DNA of 64,000 bases from Rhipicephalus microplus (lineage: Eukaryota > Arthropoda > Arachnida > Ixodida > Ixodidae), in the NCBI RefSeq assembly GCF_043290135.1, contig NW_027464603.1:5805501-5869500 (forward strand), given 5' to 3'. The notes under the pieces were generated by a model, which worked only from the letters and a program-made list of their open reading frames with translations, made no database searches and had not been told where the DNA came from. Positions 55,591-64,000 of the stretch are shown here, one piece after another. The number at the start of each line of letters is the position of its first letter. The first letter of the stretch is position 1. Both the position numbers and the translations under genes were made by a program.

Positions 55591-56806
55591 TTACCAGAAC
55601 GTAGCGTCACATTCAGATGTCCACTCGAATGCACTGTATTTTCGCAAGAGGCTGGTGAATGGGTACACGATGTCCGCAAGTTTAGGCACAAAGCGTCGAA
55701 AATAAGAACATAACCTGAGAAAGCTGCGACGTTCTTCCCCAGACGTAGGTAGCTTAAAGGCGCTGATCGCTTCACTTTGTTGGGGGTCAGGCCTGACCCC
55801 ATCTTTGTCTACCAAATGGCTAAGGATCAAGGCCTGCCGTTCGCCGAACCGACACTTCTTGGAGTTCAAGACCAAGCCAGCCTTTCCCACACAGTCAAGA
55901 ACGAGACTCAAACGAACGTTATGTTCTTCGAATGTGCGTACAAAAATGACAACGTCGTCCAGATAGCACAAACAGATCTCCCATTGCAGCTCACGAAGAA
56001 TAGAGTCTATAAATCTCTCCAAAGTGGCGGGGGCATTGCATAGCCCAAATGGCATCACAATGAACTGATATAATTTATCCGGTGTTACAAATGCCGTTTT
56101 CTCTTTGTCAGGAGGGTGTATGGGGACCTGCCAATATTCGGGTCGTAAATCGGGTGTAGAAAAGTGTGAAGCAGCATTTAGACAGTCAATTACGTCGTCG
56201 ATCCGAGGCAGCGGATATACATCCTTTTTAGTAAAGGCATTCAATCGTCCATAATCAACGCAAAACCTCCACGAATTGTCTTTCTTGAGAACCTAAATCA
56301 CAGGTGCTGTCCACGGGCTGCACGACTCTTCAATAACGCCCATCTGCAACATGTCCTTGTTCAGCTATAACTTTCCGCTTGGATGACAACACCCTGTAAG
56401 ACTTTCGCCATACCAGATGAGCAAAGCCTGTGTGGTCGGCATGCTGCGGTCGAGAGCAAGGTAAAGACAGTCGCTTACCCTTTTCGCCGAAGTCAAACAC
56501 TGACCCATAACGTTGTAATAGTTGGACAAATTGTTGTTGTTCATGTGACCGTAGCATCTGGCTAACCATGCTCAAAATATTTGACTCAGAGAAGGTACTC
56601 CTCCGTTTAGAGGTGCCCACGCGTTTCTCACTTTCCTCATCGTTGATAGCGACAATAGAACTTTCCGTGAAACCCTGAAACTGTGCGAGCTTCATTCCTC
56701 GAGGAAGGATAATCGGCGCAGACGAAGAATTAGGTGCCCACAAAAACGCGCAGTCCTTAGTGATGAAATAATCGAATGCGGCGCTTTTACGTCTTTCTTT
56801 GCACAC
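55591..56806 (-). pseudogene. Gypsy 3 reverse transcriptase
   Basis: 56330-56806 covers the region between protease and RT (LAQFQGFTESSIVAINDEE, LLQRYGSVFDFGEKGK). 55591-56244 is the palm: KKDVYPLPRIDDVID, FSTPDLRPEYWQVPI (catalytic Asp kept, neighbours changed), MPFGLCNAPATLERF (63-77) and YLDDVVIF (94-101), then KKCRFGERQALILSH and LCSYFRRFVPKLAD. A stop and a frame change near 56290 separate the two frames, removing the first RT motif (FCVDYR appears only in another phase). Confidence 0.87.
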
Positions 56807-56809
56807 TTA

Positions 56810-57410
56810 ACTGTGAGAGGTTGAACGACGGCATCAAAGACTGATACTGCAGGCATTGGAGTAGATACGGCTACTGAACTTATAGACCATGGTGGTAATG
56901 TCAGCTCTTTGGAAACAATCAGTAAGTAATCTAGAGGCAGCTGCTGCTCAACTAAGACGGGAAGGGCATGACCGCTAACATAAACTTCACCCGTACTGCA
57001 GTCGACGAAAGCGCCAACTCTTGGAGAAAGTCAACGCCGAGAATAACATCATGTGTGCACTGTTTCAGAATCAGGAACTTAGTTGGGAACACTTTTCCGC
57101 CAACAACACGTTGACGGCACATACTCCTACGGGTTGAAGTATGTCACCGCCCACGTCACGAGATCTACCAGAATCCTGATAGCAAAACAGCTTTGCGGTC
57201 GAAGCTATCTTTAAACGAATTGCTCATAACAGAAACTGTGGCACCAGTATCCACTAAAGCCGCTCCACACAATCCGTCTATTGACACACATATCCAGTTT
57301 TCGTGCATCGTAACTGGCGGAGGTGTATGAGGTGAATCCTGTTGTGCGACCTCACCTACATCGGCCTCTCCGGCTAGTTTCCCGGTGGTGGTGGTGGTGG
57401 TGACCACTGC
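56810..57410 (-). pseudogene. Gypsy 3 protease
   Basis: The frame 57165-57407 contains CVSIDGLCGAALVDTGATVS with the catalytic DTG and ends at a TGA near 57165. The rest of the protease (with an ILGVDF-like region near 57035) is readable only in other phases down to about 56810. It would process Gag-Pol. Confidence 0.75.
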
Positions 57411-58764
57411 CGCAGAGGTGAAAAAGAGCGACGCGTTTGGCCAGGTGAAGGTGTTAAGCTACGGTCAGAAGCGGGGGAGGTTCTACGCCGGCTCCCTTGT
57501 CGTAGGGTGCGATTAGGATACGTGGACCAACAAGGATCGTCACAATAATTGCAGCCAGCGCGACAACGTCTTGACAAAGGCTCGTACCTCGATGACAACC
57601 CTCTCTGCCGATGGCAAAACCAAGCAATGTGTCCCGGAGCACCACAGCTTTAGCACACAGAAGGTTGATGACATGCATTTTTGAAAGCATCGCGAGGGCG
57701 TGGTGACACAGGTGCGTATTTGCTCGTGTTCTGATAATTGGGGGTCAGCTGTCGAAGGTAACTGCAGCGGCGCTGATGCATGGTGTCTTGGTAGTGACTG
57801 GGCTGCGGCTTCGGTGATGTGCCAGAAACGCTGTCATACTATCCTTGATGCCTGCTGCAGCAATGGAAACAGGATGCTGATGCTGGTCTGGAACCGGCAA
57901 GGGTGTAGCTTCACAAGGCGTCGTGCGAGTGCGTCGACTGAGTTCTTCACGCACGATCTCGGGTATTGTAGACGCAAGGTCAGAAGGCGCGTAGTTGTCA
58001 ACACTGGCTACCGTGGTCACATTAGGCAATCGACCAAAATAAGGAGCAATGCGCCTCATCTTCAGCGTCTCAAACGTGCGACAGTGCCGTATGACATCAG
58101 CTACTGTACCAATGCTGTCTTTGCCGATAAGAAAGTGATAAACATCCTCTGCGATGTCCTTCAACAGGTGGCCGACTTTGTCCTCCTCGGACATGCAAGA
58201 GTTAGTGGTCTTGAATTGTTTCAGGATCGCCTCGATGTACATCGTCCACATTTCGCCTGGGACCTGGGCTCTTTGCAGCAGTCTTTGTTCGGCTTGCTTC
58301 CTCTTTGCCGAGGTGTCCCCGAAACACTCCTCGATTTTGGACACGAAGCGTTCCTACGTTGTGAGGCGTTCTCGTGGTTTTCCATACCATGTGAGCTCTG
58401 CGTCCCTCAAGAAGAACATTACGTTAGTCAACTGAGTTGCCGCGTCCCAAGAAAAGTATTTGCTCACCCGCTTACAATGTTTGATTCACTCGTCCACGTC
58501 CTCGCCAGATTTGCCCCCTAAAGGACGGTGCTCTATCAGATGCTGACGCTGCCAAAGACAAGCCGTGGCAGAGGTAGATGATAAAGGTATCACTGGAACT
58601 GGTGGTGCAGTGTCGCCAGCTGCGGGGCTCAGGGTTCCGTCTTCACCGTGAAACATCTCGACCCCAAGCGGTAACGCGGGTAGCCCAGCAATGCGGCAGC
58701 TTCAGTGTAGCTCAGGTTGTTGCAGAACCGTGTTGCTTAGTTAGGTACCCAGCACCTCCACCAT
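57374..58764 (-). pseudogene. Gypsy 3 gag
   Basis: An ATG at 58762-58764, six bases inside the 5' LTR end, is followed soon by stops. The best segment is 57745-58344 (199 aa): FGDTSAKRKQAEQRLLQRAQ, WTMYIEAILKQFKTTNSCMS, HLLKDIAEDVYHFLIG, typical of gypsy Gag. The nucleocapsid knuckle lies near 57610-57650 and reads C-stop-S-C-GAPGHIAWFCHR: a TAA sits between the first two Cys. A Ser/Arg/Pro-rich tail (57374-57598) follows. Gag would form the particle. Confidence 0.83.
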
Positions 58765-58769
58765 GAAGC

Positions 58770-58915
58770 TGTTACGGCGATATTGAGTTTAACTATGTTT
58801 ATTTACAGGGAAGATCAGGCGACGATCGTCGATGGTGGCAAACATAGGCCAAACCAAGTAACTTTCTCTTCCTCTACCTTTGTCCCGAAAACATGGCTCG
58901 ACTCATACCATATCA
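58770..58915 (-). repeat. 5' LTR of gypsy 3
   Basis: Plus strand TGTTACGG ... ACCATATCA, 146 bp, partner of 53675-53820. GCTTC separates it from the gag ATG on the minus strand; I see no clear tRNA primer-binding site. Confidence 0.87.
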
Positions 58916-59019
58916 ATACCATGTACAATCACAATGACATTACTTCTCTGGTAGCGGTGTAGCACCACCGCGAATTCGATGGTATTTGTAGCTCAGACTG
59001 CCATTTGAATCTAGTGACA

Positions 59020-59411
59020 TTAACACCTCTGGTCTTATTAATCTGCTCCCACTCCTTATTTTTCCATATTTCCGTAAGAAAGGTTCAATATGCTCCATAT
59101 AACTTCCTCAAGGAAGTTTCCGTATACTCCGCAAAGCTTTCTATATTTCCACATCTTTCCATATTTTCCGTAAGTACTGTTCCGTACATACAAAATGACT
59201 TTCGTATCTTTTCATATCTTCTAAAAGCTTTTTTCCGTATGTCCTAAATAATTTCCGTATCCTTAATTATTATTCATAAAAAGTTTTCCGCATATGCCAT
59301 ACAACTTCCGCATGCTTCTATAAAAACCTATATCTTTTTCGTATAGCTCATAAAGAAATCGTACGGAGTCCATATTTTTTCCGTAAGATTTCACGAGGAA
59401 TGCTTCAGTAG
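59020..59411. repeat. Cluster of degenerate TTCCGTA words
   Basis: About nine copies of TTCCG(T/C)A at irregular spacing (for example near 59070, 59119, 59166, 59183, 59235, 59260, 59286, 59308, 59379). The same words in inverted orientation cluster at 25010-25200, and the boundary TACCCTRCTGAARCRTTCC is shared by the two places in opposite orientation. Confidence 0.6.
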
Positions 59412-59478
59412 GGTAAGGACTGCACAGGACAGCTTTTCCTTAACTTTAGCTAAGCGTTATTGTCATTTACATAGTTTC

Positions 59479-59576
<98 letters not shown>

Positions 59577-59662
59577 GTGTGTGTGTGTTTGTGTGTGTTT
59601 ACTCGTGAACTGATCAAATTCCTCGACTGGCAGTCCTGGGCCCAAAAACAACCCTGATATTA
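59412..59662 (+). repeat. 5' LTR (3' part) of gypsy 4, with (TA)n expansion
   Basis: GGACAGCTTTTCCTTAACTT, ACTCGTGAACTGATC, GACTGGCAGTCCTGGGCCCA and CCTGATATT align with 62749-62897. A TA repeat at 59482-59573 is inserted where the other copy has ATTTTCTTTTAAATATAA. Confidence 0.7.
59482..59573. repeat. (TA)n microsatellite
   Basis: TA repeats over about 92 bases with one TTTA interruption, inside the gypsy 4 LTR. Confidence 0.97.
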
Positions 59663-59757
59663 AACCACAATCTTTTGAGCCTGCCAGGATACCGCTGCTT
59701 AAATCCCCGAAGAAAAACGACGTACTTCGAGTGCACCCTCACAGTAGTCGGTCTGGT

Positions 59758-60200
59758 TATGGATACCAAGAAGTTAGCTGCTCTTGGCATACAGCTAGAT
59801 CACTCGGGCGCAGAGGTGAAAAAATGAATTGAGAGCGAATAGGCGAAGCAACGAAATGAACGTTAGAGAGGCAAACAAAAAAGCTGGTGAAAGAGCCCAG
59901 AAAATTCTCGACCTCATCCTGAAGCATCAGCTGTAGCAACGAATGCTGGTTCTATGTGTCTCTTGAATTATGTTTCTCGGTTATTAGCCCACAAAAAATG
60001 CTACCCTTGTTTGACGAGCAACGCGATGACCTGCATGCCTACTTCCAAGCATTTGAGTGCGTGGCGTGTCTCTAACGGGTGAAGCACACACAGTGATCTT
60101 TCGCATGACTGCTGCTGATTCCCTCAACTACAATAGGGTGAAGAAGGCATTCATGCAAAGATTTCGGTTCAACGCGACAAGCTATCGTGAGAAATGTCGA
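59758..60200 (+). pseudogene. Gypsy 4 gag, N-terminal part
   Basis: MDTKKLAALGIQLDHSGAEV (59761-59820) fits a Gag start, then a charged region interrupted by stops, and LPLFDEQRDDLHAYFQAFEC near 60004-60063. Other phases carry the continuation. It is broken by several stops and indels. Confidence 0.65.
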
Positions 60201-60224
60201 AAAGCATGACCGGAAGACGGAGAA

Positions 60225-61019
60225 ATGAGAAGGCAGTTGGTGGCAATACTATCAGGGTACATTGGACATTGGATGGACATGACCGATGTCCCGAGCGCTT
60301 TTGAGGGGCTTCGAGATCACATTTTCGCTGAACAGTTTCTCCAGTGCGGCCATCCAAAGCTAACTATCTTCGTCAAAGAACCGGAAGGCAAGTCGCTTCA
60401 GAAACTTGCTGAAGCTACTAACCGTTTCTTTGAAGCACCGAACGTTTGTAATCTTGGGAAAGTGTCAGACCTAGAAAAAGGGGATAGCACGAGTATTTCA
60501 GCAGATCCGAAGAAGGAGAACTTGAAGTGTTTTCTGTGCAACCGTATGGGACATCAATCTCATGAATATCACCGCCCAAAAAAAGAAGCGACCAAGTGCA
60601 CCATGTGCGCAAAAAGTGAACACAAGTGCCAAAATTGCTTGTGTGTGAGTGCACAAGTCGCGCAGAGTTCTGCATGTATTCAGGAGCTTCCAACGAACCA
60701 GCGTAGCCAACGTCAAACAAGCAATCGACGGAAGGTGGAGTGTGGAACACTTGGTTCATTCATAAAGGAAATGCCAGTCGCCAAAGGAGAAGTCTTCGGT
60801 CAGACACTGAAGGTGTTTAGAGGCACCAGCAGTAATAGTGTGATTATACTACGAGACTTGGTTCCAGACTACTTCTTGCCAGGAACGCAAAGGCGCGTTG
60901 TTGTAACCGATGGCTCTGGTAAAAATGCACTGGAAGCAAGGGTTTCTATACAGACATCATACTTTAATGGTGAGGTAAATTCCTTGTGTATGAATTGGCC
61001 CCTCCATGATGTCATGTAA
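60225..61019 (+). pseudogene. Gypsy 4 gag C-terminus and protease
   Basis: A 264-residue open frame. Residues 30-70 are a SCAN-like capsid stretch (LRDHIFAEQFLQCGHPKLTI). Two knuckles follow: CFLCNRMGHQSHEY (102-115, last Cys changed to Tyr) and CTMCAKSEHKCQNC (125-138). The protease region begins near residue 180 (MPVAKGEVFGQTLKVFRG), where the place of the catalytic DTG reads GTS, and continues through ILRDLVPDYFLPGTQRRVVV. It ends with a stop at 61019 near MNWPLHDVM. Open for its whole length but lacking two key residues, so inactive. Confidence 0.78.
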
Positions 61020-61383
61020 AGCAACCTCCCTGGTATCAGGGTACCGCATGAGCCAGACACTAATCAGAGACGCACTGCAGTCGGTGAAGGGGCGCTACAA
61101 CTAAAACTCCAACTTACTGCGTTTCCGCCTTGAGAAAGCCACAAACAAAATAACTCAACCATGACTCGACCAGCATCAACCATACAGCTGGGAGACTCAA
61201 ACAAAGGAAAACCTATAGAAAAACAGAATAACAAGACGCTCAAGTCACTATTCGTTAAAGTGGACAGGAACTTCATGGCACAGAAAGGTCACAGCTACTC
61301 AATCTTGAAAAAGCTGGACTTCTGTACTACCAGTACCAACTTTCTTCATGCGGGGCCTTCGACCAGCTTGTCGTACTAACAAC

Positions 61384-61860
61384 TTTTCGACGATCAGTCC
61401 TGAAAGGAGCACATGAAAGACTAATGGCCGGACGTCACAGCATACGATCAACAACACATCTCATCCCCATAAACATTTATTGGCCTGATATGTATGGTGA
61501 TGTCAAACTCTTCACCGAATCCAGTGATCTGTGCCAGGGAACAAGACCAAGAGGTGAAGTTCATGTTGTGCCATTAGGCAACATGGCTTTCATAGGCACG
61601 CCTTTTAAGCGTGTGGCAGCTAACTTGATTGTACCACTATCACCAAAATCGAAACGTCAAAACGTTTTCATGCAGCAGGTCTCTGTCCTGACTGAAGACC
61701 TAGAAAATCGGGTGACACTAAAAAACCAGACATGTAGCGACGATGTTTGATGTGACATTCGTTCTTCGACTATCTTCCGTCAACATATCGCCACTGAAGT
61801 GAAGTGTTCTGAAGAGTTGACAGATGCACAGCGTTCCGAAGTCCGGACATTGGTAATAGT
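61384..61860 (+). pseudogene. Gypsy 4 integrase fragment
   Basis: From about 61384 the frame reads LKGAHERLMAGRHSIRSTTH, NIYWPDMYGDVKLF and SSDLCQGTRPRGEVHVVPLG, the integrase zinc domain with one Cys changed, then PFKRVAANLIVPLSPKS, where the first catalytic Asp of the core (usually VDIVGPL-type) is Asn. The frame leaves the family sequence near 61740. About 360 bases between protease and this piece hold no RT, so a large deletion occurred. Confidence 0.75.
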
Positions 61861-62099
61861 TTATCTTCAGAAAATCGTTCAAGAAATCTGTGACAATGTC
61901 ACAGACGATCACTTGTGCAGTGCTTAACCGCCAAGCACACTCGAATATTGTGTAGCCATTAGTTGCTCCATTATACTTGAACACTTATGCAGTCTTCGTA
62001 TTGTGCGGTTGTTGTGCAGACGACAAGATGCACCCGGAGTGACTTCCGCTTAGTTCTCTGGCAGTTTCGTTCTGTCTACTCAACAGACAATGCGCTAAC

Positions 62100-62898
62100 A
62101 ACTTTTTTGAAACTTGGGGTAATGTGATATATAGTAAAAAATGAAACTGAAACTCGCCAATCGCCGTAGATGAGGACGAGAAAGCGCACCCACTGTCGGC
62201 GAAAGAGCGCGTGCCAGCGTTCGCCAGAGTTCGAGGCAGAGCAGCAATCGGGGCAGTTCTCGGCTGGTCGTCCAAACCGGATAACTCATGGGCGTTCTAG
62301 GCATGCTGTTTTGTTTCTGGAATCCAGCTGGGTGACTGGCCCAGGAACCAGGTGGTGCGCTGCTGATCCGGCTGCCGTCCCTGACAGCTGGGCAACTGAC
62401 GAAAAAAATTCGGAGTCCAGCTGGGCGACGAGCCCAGTATTCAGACAAGGTGCTGCGGTTCCCGTCACCGTCCCTTGTGGCTGCGAGCTCTGGTCTGCTG
62501 TTGGTTGCTGCTGTGGTTGCTGTTCCAGGTGGCTGGCACGATCCTGGTGTGCTTCCGGACGAGTGGGGTGGCTGGTAAGGTACCTTTCCTGGACTTCCGT
62601 GTGGAAGACAGCCGTGCCTTCGCGTGGGCCGACTAACGCTGAAGACATCCGCAAGTAAGGCGCGAACCGTTGCAAGGGAACGGTGACCAAGAAGCCACGC
62701 CAAACATGGCGAGAGACTTTTGATTAAGACACGCGTTTATAAGAACAGCAAGGACAGCCTTTCCTTAATTTTAGCAAAGCGTTACTACAATTTCCACATT
62801 TTCTTTTAAATATAATTGTGTTTGTGTGTGTGTGTGCACTCGTGAATTCATCGAATTTTTTGACTGGCGGTCCTGGGCCCAACAACAATCCCGATATT
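62100..62898 (+). repeat. 3' LTR-like region of gypsy 4 (GC-rich repeat copy 2)
   Basis: The first part (62150-62730) matches 24370-24990; the last part (62749-62897) matches 59412-59662. If it is one LTR it is long (about 0.8 kb). Overlapping open frames on both strands reflect GC content and are not considered genes. Confidence 0.55.
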
Positions 62899-64000
62899 GG
62901 AGGACGCTAGATGGCATCGAGCAGATCAGACACGTTCGTCTCGGCTTCTCGAAATTTTCCCTGTTTTTGCGTTAAACTTCGTGGCTCCTTTAGAGCAAAC
63001 GCAGACTGTGTCTGGAAGTATGACGTAATCAATTTAACACCAAGATATTGGGACAACAACACCGATTTCTTCCCTTTTGAAGTGATCAAGGACTTGGCAT
63101 GCCCGCCCGCCAGGCTGGGACTAGCGGTGGACCGGAGAACAGTGCCTCGACTACCAGCAACTCTCCTGGGCGTGCCAATTCAGCAGCCAATAACCCAACA
63201 GACGAGGACCATGTAACGGCAAAGGAAGCCATGGACACGGGCGAACAAGATTTGAGCACATAACTTGGCTCTGCAGAAGATTTCGTCAAATACTTCCCAT
63301 CGTCTGACGAGGCGATACAAATGGAGTCCGCCAGCGGTGACGCGAGCGAACACCATGAAGCATCAAAGGGAGCTAACGACGAAGCTAAAGATGGTCAGTG
63401 GCAGCTTGCTCTTTCATTACGCGAAGACCAAGGAAGCAAGCGCGGGCCATGGAAGATTCCAGGCAAGTTGGTGATTTTCAGCAAACTTTATCACTAAGTC
63501 TTACAAAAAGAACAACTAATGACATAGCGTCTCTGGCAGACAGCAGCTTCGGAGACAGCGAGAAAAACGCGGGCGGCAGTTACAAAACGCTTCAGCGGGT
63601 GCACGGGAGTGGACCCGACGCGTCGGGTGCCATGAGAGGCCGCCGACGCTCACGTGCGACGCCTCTACCCAATATTGTTATGAAAATAATTATACGACCC
63701 AAACCAGAGCTCGTGGTGAGATACTTAAAAACTAATGATGTGGCACAAGCGATTGAACGTGCATGTAAAGACGCAGAAATATGCGGAGGTGACAAATTCC
63801 TGCTGGGCCTCCGGAATGGATCCAACATTATCATTTCAAGTACTCCGCACGAGCACGTCGCCAAGCAAATTTTGAAAATCAAGGTGCTGGACCTCAAGAA
63901 CACCAGACATCTTGTGAATACCTACATTTCTACACCAGAGGGGTCTCTCAAGGGAGTTATGCACGGACTGGAACGTGAAACACCGGAAGAACTTCTCAAC
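62899..64000 (+). pseudogene. LINE ORF1, N-terminal part, running off the window
   Basis: 62911-63216 (from MASSRSDTFVSASRNFPCFC) is a possible N-terminus in which VWKYDVINLTPRYW stands out. After frame changes, the frame open from about 63632 reads RGRRRSRATPLPNIVMKIII, RPKPELVVRYLKTNDVAQAI, FLLGLRNGSNIIISSTPHEH and NTYISTPEGSLKGVMHGLER to the window edge. This is the RNA-recognition-like part of ORF1 in I/Jockey-type tick LINEs, where zinc knuckles usually follow. Orientation and start directly after the gypsy 4 LTR suggest a separate LINE insertion, mostly outside the window. Confidence 0.65.

Larger units (their letters stand above)
53675..58915 (-). mobile_element. Ty3/gypsy element 3, complete with two LTRs
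   Basis: A 5,241-bp minus-strand element with LTRs of 146 bp on each side and the 4-bp target duplication ATAC (53671-53674 and 58916-58919). Between them lie gag, protease, RT, RNase H and integrase in gypsy order. By eye the LTRs differ at about 21 of 146 positions, so the insertion is old. All coding parts carry stops or frameshifts. Confidence 0.92.
59412..62898 (+). mobile_element. Ty3/gypsy element 4, rearranged
   Basis: LTR-like ends surround fragments of gag, protease and integrase. RT and RNase H are missing, and a short pol-like piece (61800-61860, LTDAQRSEVRTLV) lies downstream of integrase, out of the normal order. The Gag with a CX2CX4HX4C pair and this integrase type differ from gypsy 1-3, so it is another lineage. 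Confidence 0.7.

Noticed and set aside
57700..58521. 273-codon plus-strand frame
   Set aside because: Antisense to gypsy 3 gag, which has the family motifs on the other strand.
62095..62703. 202-codon minus-strand frame and a 162-codon plus-strand frame
   Set aside because: Both overlap the GC-rich LTR-like repeat and share no protein-level motif; the frames are open because of base composition.

Overview
The window looks like nuclear DNA of a hard tick (Ixodida, probably the Rhipicephalus/Dermacentor/Hyalomma side). The strongest marker is two copies of a tRNA-derived SINE that I recognise as the tick element Ruka, with matching target-site duplications. The other repeats (Penelope-like elements, Ty3/gypsy, I-, Tx1- and CR1-type LINEs, a Harbinger remnant) fit an arthropod genome packed with transposons. 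I found no convincing host gene, no functional tRNA or rRNA gene, no CRISPR and no bacterial-style operon. Nearly every supported coding region belongs to a mobile element, and most are broken by stops or frameshifts.

Layout. (1) 1-9769: a tandem array with a period of exactly 4,176 bp in which Penelope-like elements (PLEs), each with an inverted partial arm at its 5' side, alternate with about 1.2 kb of gypsy gag-protease. (2) 9770-20079: the third gag-protease copy runs on into the rest of that gypsy element (RT, RNase H, integrase, possible 3' LTR). It is split inside RNase H by a 5.85 kb I-type LINE (12455-18305, minus strand) flanked by a 15-bp target-site duplication. (3) 20080-34000: mostly non-coding, with a gypsy integrase tail (21.4-22.0 kb), microsatellites, an LTR-like GC-rich repeat (24.4-25.0 kb), a long fold-back repeat (26.2-26.6 kb), a dead PIF/Harbinger transposon (27.0-28.8 kb) and another fold-back (30.9-31.1 kb). 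(4) 34.0-37.1 kb: tRNA-derived SINE copies around a 5'-truncated gypsy on the minus strand. (5) 37.1-42.2 kb: nothing recognisable. (6) 42.3-50.3 kb: Ruka, a decayed Tx1/L1-type LINE whose RT box is split by a second Ruka, a truncated PLE with an intact GIY-YIG frame, and a CR1/jockey-type RT fragment. (7) 51.8-58.9 kb: a CR1-type LINE and a complete but dead gypsy element with paired 146-bp LTRs (both minus). (8) 59.0-64.0 kb: a rearranged second type of gypsy, then the start of a LINE ORF1 that leaves the window.

The central biological story is nesting and amplification. A PLE entered a gypsy element and left the same 1.2-kb gag-protease segment on both sides. Unequal exchange between PLE copies then enlarged the array; sequence variants let the exchange point in the middle PLE be placed between positions 4791 and 5116. 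Independently, an I-type LINE and Ruka each inserted into RT/RNase H genes of older elements. All functional statements are inferred from recognisable motifs; no database search was possible.
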